In this document: positions 56,399-64,000 of the stretch, in pieces
How positions within the stretch are numbered: position 1 is the stretch's first letter
How the letters are laid out: every line of letters starts with the position of its first letter
DNA from: Mobiluncus curtisii subsp. curtisii ATCC 35241
GTDB taxonomy: Bacteria; Actinomycetota; Actinomycetes; Actinomycetales; Actinomycetaceae
Length of the DNA: 64,000 nt
Assembly: GCF_000146285.1 (NCBI RefSeq)
Contig: NZ_GL385912.1
Coordinates: 1,348,336 to 1,412,335, forward strand
Reading direction: 5' to 3'
The notes under the pieces: generated by a model
What the model saw: the letters and a program-made list of their open reading frames with translations, nothing else
Told to the model about the DNA's origin: nothing
Databases searched by the model: none
Translations under genes and position numbers: made by a program

Positions 56399-58252
56399 TT
56401 ACGTGGCGGGTGTTTCCGGAGCTCGGGAAGGCTCTGCCGGGGCGCTGGGCGTATCAGTCGGAGTTTCGGGCTTGGGCGTGGGTTCCTTCGGAGCAATCGC
56501 CACCACCGCGGTCATGGACGTATCCAACCCGACCAACTGACCGGCCTTGTCCAAAGACAATACGGTACCCGGCTCAACTGTAGAATCTTCCTTTTCGGCA
56601 ATCGTCAAACGCACCCGGTTCGCGTTCGCAAACTTTTGCAGGGCATCCTTGGTGCTCCCCACGAGGTCTTGGGGAATCCGGAAGTTGCCGGAGGCCACTT
56701 CCAGGTCAACCGAGTCACCTTGCTTAACCGCTTCGCCCTCGGCAGGGTTGGATTTAATGACTTTGTCTTTGTCTACCGTGCCGGAATCAACGGTCGTAAT
56801 GTTGCCGATCTCCAAGCCTTCGGCCTCCAAAGCCTTCCGCGCCTGTTCCTGAGTCAGCCCTGCTAGAGAGGGCACACTGGCATCACCAGGACCGGTAGAC
56901 AGCGAGACAAACACCTTGGAACCTTTGGCAACTTTCGTCCCTACTGCCGGATCGGATTTAACAAAAATACCTTCGGGAATGTCCTCGGAACTGACCCCGC
57001 GCCCCAACCGGAACACCAGTCCTGCATCGGTAATGGCCGCAGAGGCTTCTTCCTGATTCATGCCGTCCAACGAGGGAATCTCAACCATTTCGTCGTTGGG
57101 CTTGTCTTGGTTGAAAACCAGCCAATATCCGAGACCTAGAGCTGCCAAAATCGCCAGCAGCACGATGACAATAATCAGTGCTTTCTTGCGGGACTTAGCA
57201 CGTTTATCCTGGGTCGGGTCGGTGGCGTCCAAAGTTTGGGTGGGCTGGTTTTGTCCCGCAGGAGCCATGGCGCTGGTCCGAGGGGCTCCATAACCCGCAT
57301 AGCCCTGATTTACGGGCGGCAAGACAGTGGTAGCGCCGGTGGCATCACCTGCCAACGGAGCCGTCCAAGTTGCGGTAGCGGGAGCCGCCACATTTCCGCC
57401 GTGCAGAGAAGCCTGCAGGTCAGCACGCATATGAGCCGCGTCGGGATAGCGATCTTCACGATTTTTTGCCAACGCTTTCATCACCACGCGGTCCAGAGAC
57501 TCTGGAATGTCCGGGGCAATCGAGGAGGGCAGCGGCGGCAGCTGGGAAACATGCTGGAACGCAACCGCCACAGCCGAATCACCTTTAAACGGGGGCTGAC
57601 CAGTCAGCAGCTCAAACAGCAAACACCCCGCGGAATAAAGGTCGGAACGGGCATCAACCTGCTCGCCACGAGCCTGTTCGGGAGAAAGATATTGAGCGGT
57701 TCCCACCACCGCATCGGTTTGCGTCATGGTGGCTTGGGAGTCGGACAAGGCACGAGCAATCCCAAAGTCCATCACCTTAATCTTTCCGGTCGTGGTAATC
57801 ATCACGTTGCCGGGCTTAATATCGCGGTGCACCAGGTTTTGATGGTGAGCATATTCCAGCGCGTCCAAGACCCCGGACACGATTTCGACCGCTTCTTCCA
57901 GCGGAACCGGATTCCCGTCCGTCAACAGCTCTCGCACCGTGTGACCTTCCACGTACTCCATGACGATGTAAGGCACTTTAATCTCTACGCCATCCGAAGC
58001 GGTGATAGTTTCTTCACCCGTGTCATAGACAGCCACGATAGAAGGATGGTTCAGGTTCGCCGCCGACTGGGCTTCGCGACGGAAACGTGCCTGAAAGACG
58101 GGGTCGCGCGCCAAATCTTGACGCAAAATCTTAATCGCTACAATCCGGTTCAGGCGCGTGTCATTGCCGATATGGACCTCTGCCATACCGCCGCGTCCGA
58201 TGAGCTGGTTAATTACGTAGCGCCCGCCGATAATCCGGTCAGACTGACTCAA
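56399..58252 (-). CDS. pknB: Serine/threonine protein kinase with PASTA domains
   Basis: PknB senses muropeptides or lipid II outside the cell and phosphorylates growth and division proteins. The 617-residue protein has the kinase domain at ~10-270 with G-R-G-G-M-A-E-V, the catalytic H-R-D-I-K-P-G-N-V and D-F-G-I-A-R-A. A membrane segment lies near 355-378, and three PASTA domains follow (~390-455, 457-522, 523-588), ending in a Pro/Thr/Glu tail. Mycobacterial PknB has four, so one is missing here. The start overlaps the pknA stop by 14 bases. Confidence 0.96.
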   Translation of the reverse strand: MSQSDRIIGGRYVINQLIGRGGMAEVHIGNDTRLNRIVAIKILRQDLARDPVFQARFRREAQSAANLNHPSIVAVYDTGEETITASDGVEIKVPYIVMEYVEGHTVRELLTDGNPVPLEEAVEIVSGVLDALEYAHHQNLVHRDIKPGNVMITTTGKIKVMDFGIARALSDSQATMTQTDAVVGTAQYLSPEQARGEQVDARSDLYSAGCLLFELLTGQPPFKGDSAVAVAFQHVSQLPPLPSSIAPDIPESLDRVVMKALAKNREDRYPDAAHMRADLQASLHGGNVAAPATATWTAPLAGDATGATTVLPPVNQGYAGYGAPRTSAMAPAGQNQPTQTLDATDPTQDKRAKSRKKALIIVIVLLAILAALGLGYWLVFNQDKPNDEMVEIPSLDGMNQEEASAAITDAGLVFRLGRGVSSEDIPEGIFVKSDPAVGTKVAKGSKVFVSLSTGPGDASVPSLAGLTQEQARKALEAEGLEIGNITTVDSGTVDKDKVIKSNPAEGEAVKQGDSVDLEVASGNFRIPQDLVGSTKDALQKFANANRVRLTIAEKEDSTVEPGTVLSLDKAGQLVGLDTSMTAVVAIAPKEPTPKPETPTDTPSAPAEPSRAPETPAT

Positions 58253-59750
58253 GGTTTTCCTCCTCCACTGGCGAGCTGGCTGGGGCTCCGACCGCAGTCA
58301 CGGTCAAACCCGATTCAAGGTTACCGGTTGAGGCCCCGGTACGCAGGGTAGTTGCCAGCCCAAAAATCAACGCTATCAACACCACCGCGGTGATGACTAA
58401 TGCAACAATAAGTTTTTGTTTCGATCCCGTCTGCGGTTGGGGCAGTGGTTTGGCTTCCAGGTAACGCATCATTTCCTCGTGACGTTCGGGAGGAATCACC
58501 TGAGAACCCACCGGAATGGCTGCCGGTTGTCCCGGTTTTACGCGATGAAAAGCGGGTCGCAAGGGCGGTGCGGACATCTCCGGGGCAGGCGAGTCGGATG
58601 GAGCCTGGCGCGAGGCTGCCGCGGGGGTCGCATGGGGTTTATTTGGGACCGCACGAGGGGACTGCGGTGCCTGGTCTGTTAGCTTCGGATCGACCGGTGC
58701 CACAGTTGATTTTGCGGGCGTTACCGGGGCAGGGGACGCCACCGGTTTACGCGCGGAGACTGACGCCACAGATTCCGCGGGGTGGACCGATTCGACGGGT
58801 CTGTCCGTGGACTGAGAGTCTGACGAGGTATCTTCCGGGGTGCTGTCGATCTGCGTCACGGGCATCTGGGCGGTCGGGGGAGCATCTGCCAGGCTGCGTG
58901 AAAAACTCATGCGCGGGGTAAACGACAGCGGCACCGTGCCGTGCCACAGCGCCTGAATCGACTCAGCCAGCTGTTTCGCCGATTGGGGGCGTAGCCGCGG
59001 GTCTTTCTCTAACATCTGGTAAATCAACGCTGCTACTTGGGAGTTTACAGAATCCGGAAGGGGAGGAACCGGGTCTTTCACGTGTGACATCGCGATGTCG
59101 ACCTGAGTGGGACCAGTGAACGGGCGTTTTCCAGCCAAGGCTTCGTAGGCAATGACCCCCAGTGCATAAATATCACCCAAGGCAGTCGCGGTTTCCCCCA
59201 TCGCCTGTTCGGGAGGCAGATACTGCGCGGTACCCATCACCATTCCTGCCGCGGTCAGGGCCTCAGCACGCGGTGCCAACGAAATTCCGAAGTCTGTCAG
59301 TTTCGCCACGCCCTTATCAGAAACCAAGATATTTGAAGGCTTCACATCGCGGTGTATGACGTGTCCCTCGTGAGAAGCCTCTAGACCGTGAGCAATTTGG
59401 ATGAGGATGGGGGCGAGCTGTTCCCAAGATAGAATTTGACCGCCTGCCAAAATATCTGACAGGGGACGACCCTCCACCAGCTCCATCACAATCCAGCCCT
59501 GACCGTCAGTTTCCCCCCAATCAAAAACGGCGGCAAGGTTGGGGTGATGCAGCCGGGCAGCGTTGGTGGCTTCGGCGCGTAAACGTGCCAGGAAGGTCTC
59601 CTGTCCGATGAGTTCCTCCTTTAACACCTTGACCGCAACGACGTTTTGGCTGCGCTTGTCCCAACCGCGCCAAATCACCCCCATTCCGCCGGTTGCCAGG
59701 ACGGACACCAGGCGATAACGGTCGTTGAGCACGGTATTTGCCCCAATCAT
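58239..59750 (-). CDS. pknA: Serine/threonine protein kinase PknA
   Basis: A 503-residue membrane kinase that works with PknB in growth and division control. The kinase domain (~10-275) has A-T-G-G-M-G-V-I-W, the catalytic H-R-D-V-K-P-S-N-I and D-F-G-I-S-L-A. A long Pro/Ser/Ala-rich linker follows, then one membrane segment near 455-480 (KLIVALVITAVVLIALIFGL) and a short outer tail without PASTA domains. Start ATG 59750 has AGGAG seven bases upstream and overlaps the pbpA stop as ATGA. The open frame extends 47 codons further into pbpA, but that part is a shadow. Confidence 0.95.
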   Translation of the reverse strand: MIGANTVLNDRYRLVSVLATGGMGVIWRGWDKRSQNVVAVKVLKEELIGQETFLARLRAEATNAARLHHPNLAAVFDWGETDGQGWIVMELVEGRPLSDILAGGQILSWEQLAPILIQIAHGLEASHEGHVIHRDVKPSNILVSDKGVAKLTDFGISLAPRAEALTAAGMVMGTAQYLPPEQAMGETATALGDIYALGVIAYEALAGKRPFTGPTQVDIAMSHVKDPVPPLPDSVNSQVAALIYQMLEKDPRLRPQSAKQLAESIQALWHGTVPLSFTPRMSFSRSLADAPPTAQMPVTQIDSTPEDTSSDSQSTDRPVESVHPAESVASVSARKPVASPAPVTPAKSTVAPVDPKLTDQAPQSPRAVPNKPHATPAAASRQAPSDSPAPEMSAPPLRPAFHRVKPGQPAAIPVGSQVIPPERHEEMMRYLEAKPLPQPQTGSKQKLIVALVITAVVLIALIFGLATTLRTGASTGNLESGLTVTAVGAPASSPVEEENLESV

Positions 59751-61207
59751 TGGCTCACTCCTGCCTGCAAAATGCTGCGCGCCAGCGGTGCCGCTACCGT
59801 TCCGCCGGTACCGCGCACGCCCTGCGGGTCCTCCACCACAACCGCTACGGCAATACGCGGGTCTTGTGCGGGGGCAAACCCCACAAACCAATGATCCAGA
59901 CCACGCCCTACTCCCGTTTCGGCGGTTCCGGTCTTACCCGCCACGTCAAGTCCGGGAATGCTGGCAGCTTTGCCGGTTCCAGATTGCACCACGTCAACCA
60001 TCATCTGGCGGATGCTAGCGGCAATTTCCGGTGACATTGCCCGACTGAATTCCTGTGGAGTGTACTGCTTGAGAACCTGGAAATCGGAGGACATTTCCTG
60101 ATTAATCAGGTAGGGCGTCATGATTTTTCCGTCATTGGCGACCGCGCTCGCCACCATTGCCATCTGTAGGGGAGTCACCCGCACGGACTGCTGACCAATC
60201 GCAGCGTTCGCCAGGAAAGACGGCGCGTCCGGGGGTGGAAATTGGGAAGCTACCCCGGTCAGAGGCACGTTCGGGACGGTGCCGAAACCAAAGGCTTTGG
60301 CTTGTGCCTGCAGGGGCTGTCCGCCCAACTGCATTCCCAATGCCGCAAACGGGGTGTTACAGGACATCGCAAAGGCTTTTCGGAAGGGTACTTTCCCATT
60401 TCCGCAAGACTCACCGGCATAGTTGGTGAGCTTGACATTGGTACCCGGTAAATCCAGCGTATCGGGGGCATCCACCACCGTGTCCGCATCTACTGCGCCA
60501 TGAGACATCAGAGCAGCAGCAGTCACAATCTTGAATGTCGAACCCGGGGGATAAAGTTCACTAATCGCGCGATTTAACAGGGGTTTTTGAGGGTCGGCGA
60601 GCAGGGCGTTATACGTATTTTGCAGCGCGGTGCCGTCAGTACCGCTCAAAGCATTGGGATCAAAAGCGGGGGAGGATGCCATTCCCAGGATTTCTCCCGT
60701 TCTCGGGTTCAACGCCACCGCGGCACCGGTCTTTCCGGATAGCGCTGCTACCATCGCGTCCTGGACCGCGGGTTTGAGGGTTAGGGAGACATTTCCAGCC
60801 TGTGGCTGAGCACCGGTAAACAGGTCTTGTAAGCGTTGCATCCATTGGGAATCCGCTTTGCCTGACAAAACCGGTTCAGTGACCTTTTCCAAATCCGTCA
60901 TTTGACCGCGAATTGCTGCTGGGAAATATCCGGTAATGTGGGCATATTTTGCACCCTGAGGATAATTTCGGGTGTAGGTCACGTCCGGCGGAGAACCGAC
61001 GGGCAGCGACTGAGCCAGGACCAGGGCACCGTCGCCGGTCACGATTTTGCCCCGCTCCTGGTTCCAGTAGGCGTCGGTAACCCGACGGTTCAGGGGGTCT
61101 GCGTTCAAGGTCGGAGCGAAGATGAACTGTTGATACGTTAACGCCCCCATCAAAGCCACAATCATGACAATCAGGGCAACCGCTAAACGGCGAATTTGTG
61201 CGTTCAT
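59747..61207 (-). CDS. pbpA: Penicillin-binding protein A (class B transpeptidase)
   Basis: PbpA crosslinks new peptidoglycan together with RodA. The 486-residue protein has an N-terminal membrane anchor (~10-28). A dimerisation region follows, then the transpeptidase domain (~155-480): S-T-F-K with the catalytic serine, S-C-N, and K-T-G-T-A. Its start overlaps the rodA stop as ATGA. The order pstP-rodA-pbpA-pknA-pknB is conserved across actinobacteria. Confidence 0.97.
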   Translation of the reverse strand: MNAQIRRLAVALIVMIVALMGALTYQQFIFAPTLNADPLNRRVTDAYWNQERGKIVTGDGALVLAQSLPVGSPPDVTYTRNYPQGAKYAHITGYFPAAIRGQMTDLEKVTEPVLSGKADSQWMQRLQDLFTGAQPQAGNVSLTLKPAVQDAMVAALSGKTGAAVALNPRTGEILGMASSPAFDPNALSGTDGTALQNTYNALLADPQKPLLNRAISELYPPGSTFKIVTAAALMSHGAVDADTVVDAPDTLDLPGTNVKLTNYAGESCGNGKVPFRKAFAMSCNTPFAALGMQLGGQPLQAQAKAFGFGTVPNVPLTGVASQFPPPDAPSFLANAAIGQQSVRVTPLQMAMVASAVANDGKIMTPYLINQEMSSDFQVLKQYTPQEFSRAMSPEIAASIRQMMVDVVQSGTGKAASIPGLDVAGKTGTAETGVGRGLDHWFVGFAPAQDPRIAVAVVVEDPQGVRGTGGTVAAPLARSILQAGVSQ

Positions 61208-62682
61208 TGGGGCATCACCACCCTTTCGGTGGCGGCGTAATCAAGGGGTTCCCCGGCATCACCGGCTGATCCCCCGGACGTCAACCTAAAACCATTAGCT
61301 CCATTGGAATGAACTGGTCGACGTGCCGAATCAGAAATGCGCAGCAGCAGAGCCACCGCTAACCAGTTGGCGACACAAGAAACGCCTCCTGCAGCGAGGA
61401 ACGGGGCGGTCAGACCGGTGGAGGGAATCAGTCGGGTCACGCCTCCTGCCACGATAAACAGCTGTGCTCCAATGCCGAAAGCTAGAGCGGTGGCCAGCAG
61501 TTTCCCAAAACCGTCACGTACCCCCATTGCAGCGCGCAATCCGCGCAGCACCAGGATCAGGTACAGCAACATCACTGCCAACATGCCGGTCAGTCCGATT
61601 TCTTCAGCGATAGAGGACACAATGAAATCCGAATTCGCCAAGGGAGTTTGACCAGGTCTACCCAAACCCCAACCGGTCCCGGTCAAACCTCCGTAAGCCA
61701 TGCCGAACAGGGCGTTGACCAGCTGCCACGAACCGCCAATCCGGTCCGGGCTGGCGACATTCGGGTCCAGGGCGTGTAGCCAGTTTGTCACCCGTTCTTG
61801 CACGTGAGTAAAGGACAGGTAAGCCATGACTGCCATCGGTATCATCAACACGACACCAAAAATGATCCAGGAGGGTCTATCCGTAGCGACATAAAGTACG
61901 GCGACAAAGATGGCGAACAGCAGCAGCGCGACCCCCAGGTCCTTTTGCAGCACCAAGAGACCCATTACCGCTGCCCACACCACCAGAATCGGCAAGAGGT
62001 CACGCCATCGAGGCAGTTGCAGGAACCCGACCTTTTTTCCGGCAATAGCCAGGGAATCCCGACGATATTCCAGATAGCCGGCAAAGAAAATTGCCAGCAA
62101 AATCTTGGCAAATTCGTTGGGTTGAAGCGTGAGTCCCAAAATTCGTAGGGAAATATCGGCACCGTTGACGGTTTGACCCAGTCCCGGAATCTTGGTGGAA
62201 AGCATCAGTAAAACAGCGACAATCAACGCCGGCCAGGCGAATTTTCGCAGGCTGCGATGATCCCTGAAAGCCAGCAGGGTCAGAATGACCACCACGAGGG
62301 AACCAATCATGAAAACGACCTGGCGTTCATTGTTGACCTGGGTCAGCATGGCGTTGCGGATCGCGTTGGAACCGGTGGTGTCAGCGCGGTGCTGATAGTA
62401 CAGGTCCAGGCGGGAAATCATTGCCAGACCAATTCCGTTTATGGCTAAAGCTACCGGCATGATGACCGGGTCAGCGTAGGGCGCCAAAAATCGTATCGCC
62501 ACGTGCGCTACGATTCCTCCCCCAGCGATAGCGGCGCAATACCAGTACCACACCTGGGGAGCTTCCGGGTGGGAGACCATGATTGAGAGGTAGCCTCCGA
62601 CTCCAATCGCGATTGCCAGGATGAGCAACACCAGCTCAGAGCGACGTCCGGATCTGGCAGGATACTGCACAATGGTAGCCAT
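61204..62682 (-). CDS. rodA: RodA/FtsW-type peptidoglycan glycosyltransferase
   Basis: A 492-residue SEDS-family polymerase of lipid II with about twelve membrane segments. The family signatures QPNEFAKI and GLTGTGWGLG are present, as is the late P-S-T-G-L-T-A-P-F-L-A-A-G-G. A polar C-terminal tail of ~45 residues is present. Its start overlaps the pstP stop as TAATG. Its partner is PbpA, encoded next. Confidence 0.96.
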   Translation of the reverse strand: MATIVQYPARSGRRSELVLLILAIAIGVGGYLSIMVSHPEAPQVWYWYCAAIAGGGIVAHVAIRFLAPYADPVIMPVALAINGIGLAMISRLDLYYQHRADTTGSNAIRNAMLTQVNNERQVVFMIGSLVVVILTLLAFRDHRSLRKFAWPALIVAVLLMLSTKIPGLGQTVNGADISLRILGLTLQPNEFAKILLAIFFAGYLEYRRDSLAIAGKKVGFLQLPRWRDLLPILVVWAAVMGLLVLQKDLGVALLLFAIFVAVLYVATDRPSWIIFGVVLMIPMAVMAYLSFTHVQERVTNWLHALDPNVASPDRIGGSWQLVNALFGMAYGGLTGTGWGLGRPGQTPLANSDFIVSSIAEEIGLTGMLAVMLLYLILVLRGLRAAMGVRDGFGKLLATALAFGIGAQLFIVAGGVTRLIPSTGLTAPFLAAGGVSCVANWLAVALLLRISDSARRPVHSNGANGFRLTSGGSAGDAGEPLDYAATERVVMPQ

Positions 62683-64000
62683 TACTGGTTACCTCCAGCA
62701 GTATTTCCGTCATCATCCGTTGACGTGGTTGCCTCTGTTGGTGGTGTTGTCGGGTTCGGGTTCACAAGTTTCCGTGTGGGCTTTTTCGCTCCCTTAATCA
62801 TGCCGGTGTCTCGCCAAGACGCGATTAGCGCACGGGCTTCCTCACGACTACGCAGGGAAATGCTCTTTTCCAGGCGCTGCTGGATGACCGGTGCCAAATC
62901 GGAATTGCGTACTCCCAGACCTTCGACAGGGTGATACAAATCCCACGTGCCGATGGACTGATTAATCCCCCTAAACAGGGTAACTTCGCCGTGATTCACA
63001 CCGAGAAAGTATTGTGTTTGAGTCCAGCCATAGGAAAACCAAGCACCGAACCCCAAACCTGCCAGAATCACCAGCGTCAAAAATATGCCGATGAACCAGC
63101 CCCGCCGGGTCATCTTGCGGGGATCTTTCGGGGTGCGAGTGGCAAATTCGTCCTGCTCCAAAGGCTTCCCCCGGCGTAGCATCGCGGCTTTCTCAGCGGG
63201 AGTGGCTTCACTGATACTGGCTCCGGCAGGGCGAATTGAGGCTGCTCCGACGATTTGCGGAGCGGTGGCAGTCAGTTCCTCATCAGAATCCACCACGTCG
63301 GCAATCACGCAGGTCACATTGTCAGGAGCGCCACTTTTGAGTGCCAAACCGACCAGTTCTTCGCAGCAGCTTTCAGGCGTTTCTCCTTCCGCGAGAACGG
63401 TAGAGATAGTTTCTGCGGAAACGACCCCGCTCAGCCCGTCTGAACACAGCAACCAGCGATCCCCCACCACTGCTGCACGCACGGACTCGTCCAGAGTCAC
63501 GTCACCTTCTGAATCCCCCAAAACTCGCAACAAAACGGAACGTTTCGGGTGGTGTGCCGCCTCCTCCGGCGTCAGCTCGCCCGATTCCACCAGGTACTGT
63601 ACAAAAGAATGATCTTTCGTCACCTGGGTCAACTCGCCATCCCGCAACAGATAGGCTCGAGAGTCACCCACGTGAACCATTGCCATCTTGTTGCCCGAAC
63701 GTAAAATCGCCACACAAGTGGTGCCCAGTCCCTGTAACTCCTCGTGACTGCCAGACAGTTCCACCAAATCTCGGTGAGCTTCTCCAATGGCATCACGCAG
63801 CAAATTCAACAAGTCATCAGCAGCGTGGGAATCCGCATCCAGCGGTGCCAAATGCGCCACTGCCACCGAGGAAGCAATGTCACCCCCAGCGGGACCACCC
63901 ATTCCGTCAGCCAGCACCAACAGATGCGGTCCGGCATAACCGGAATCCTGATTGTTTTTCCGAACCAAACCGACGTGTGAACGAGCCGCATACCGCAATT
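62682..64000 (-). CDS. pstP: PP2C-type protein phosphatase PstP, N-terminus cut by window edge
   Basis: PstP removes phosphates placed by PknA and PknB. The catalytic PP2C domain (first ~240 residues) shows G-L-V-R-K-N-N-Q-D, A-D-G-M-G-G, G-D-S-R-A-Y-L-L, C-S-D-G-L-S-G-V and D-N-V-T-C-V. A membrane segment follows near 300-320, then an outer domain and a Thr/Pro tail. The frame begins at the very end of the window (TTG 63998); relatives start a few residues earlier, so the true start probably lies just outside. It is the first gene of the cluster seen here. Confidence 0.95.
   Translation of the reverse strand, partial: LRYAARSHVGLVRKNNQDSGYAGPHLLVLADGMGGPAGGDIASSVAVAHLAPLDADSHAADDLLNLLRDAIGEAHRDLVELSGSHEELQGLGTTCVAILRSGNKMAMVHVGDSRAYLLRDGELTQVTKDHSFVQYLVESGELTPEEAAHHPKRSVLLRVLGDSEGDVTLDESVRAAVVGDRWLLCSDGLSGVVSAETISTVLAEGETPESCCEELVGLALKSGAPDNVTCVIADVVDSDEELTATAPQIVGAASIRPAGASISEATPAEKAAMLRRGKPLEQDEFATRTPKDPRKMTRRGWFIGIFLTLVILAGLGFGAWFSYGWTQTQYFLGVNHGEVTLFRGINQSIGTWDLYHPVEGLGVRNSDLAPVIQQRLEKSISLRSREEARALIASWRDTGMIKGAKKPTRKLVNPNPTTPPTEATTSTDDDGNTAGGNQ

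Noticed and set aside
59751-59891. A longer PknA start 47 codons upstream
   Set aside because: The extension lies inside pbpA, is not kinase-like, and ATG 59750 has a good ribosome-binding site and an ATGA overlap.

Overview
The window reads as a chromosomal segment of an actinobacterium. The gyrB-gyrA-DUF3566 start, the linked tRNA-Ile/tRNA-Ala pair, ffs-dnaX-recR, lysC-asd, crgA with a class E sortase, and the pstP-rodA-pbpA-pknA-pknB cluster are all actinobacterial hallmarks. Moderate GC, a giant VaFE/DUF5979 surface protein and the gene mix suggest Actinomycetaceae, with a Mobiluncus-like organism as my best guess. That is an inference from gene content, not a database result.

Layout. 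1-5.2 kb: end of gyrB, gyrA, a DUF3566 membrane protein and a family 2 glycosyltransferase. 5.2-7.6 kb (minus strand): a DMT/NIPA-like transporter and UDP-galactopyranose mutase. 7.7-24.2 kb is an accessory stretch between the gyrase block and the tRNA pair. It holds two related IS3-type copies (one frameshifted, one internally deleted), a third IS3-type element with a nonsense codon and a frameshift, two IS1634-like transposase remnants and a truncated alanine:sodium symporter. The living cargo is a PadR-ABC-FtsX-D,D-peptidase operon, a DUF4143 ATPase flanked by repeats, msrA, a hipBA pair and a two-component system. 24.4-24.6 kb: tRNA-Ala and tRNA-Ile (minus strand), each with its own terminator.

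24.9-45.3 kb is the cell-surface region. It has a small secreted protein and a roughly 5029-residue wall-anchored adhesin with a thioester domain, arrays of DUF5979 and VaFE repeats and a LARTG sorting signal. After it come a rhomboid protease, a cyclophilin, crgA, a class E sortase and a 51-residue membrane peptide. Class E sortases are known for LAxTG signals, so the sortase at 43.65-45.12 kb is the natural candidate to anchor the adhesin.

45.3-56.4 kb: galE, an unknown gene, 4.5S RNA, dnaX, recR, lysC-asd (aspartate pathway), a thioredoxin with a CSPC active site and two envelope proteins of unknown role. 56.4-64 kb (minus strand): the overlapping growth and division cluster pstP-rodA-pbpA-pknA-pknB, with pstP cut by the right edge of the window.
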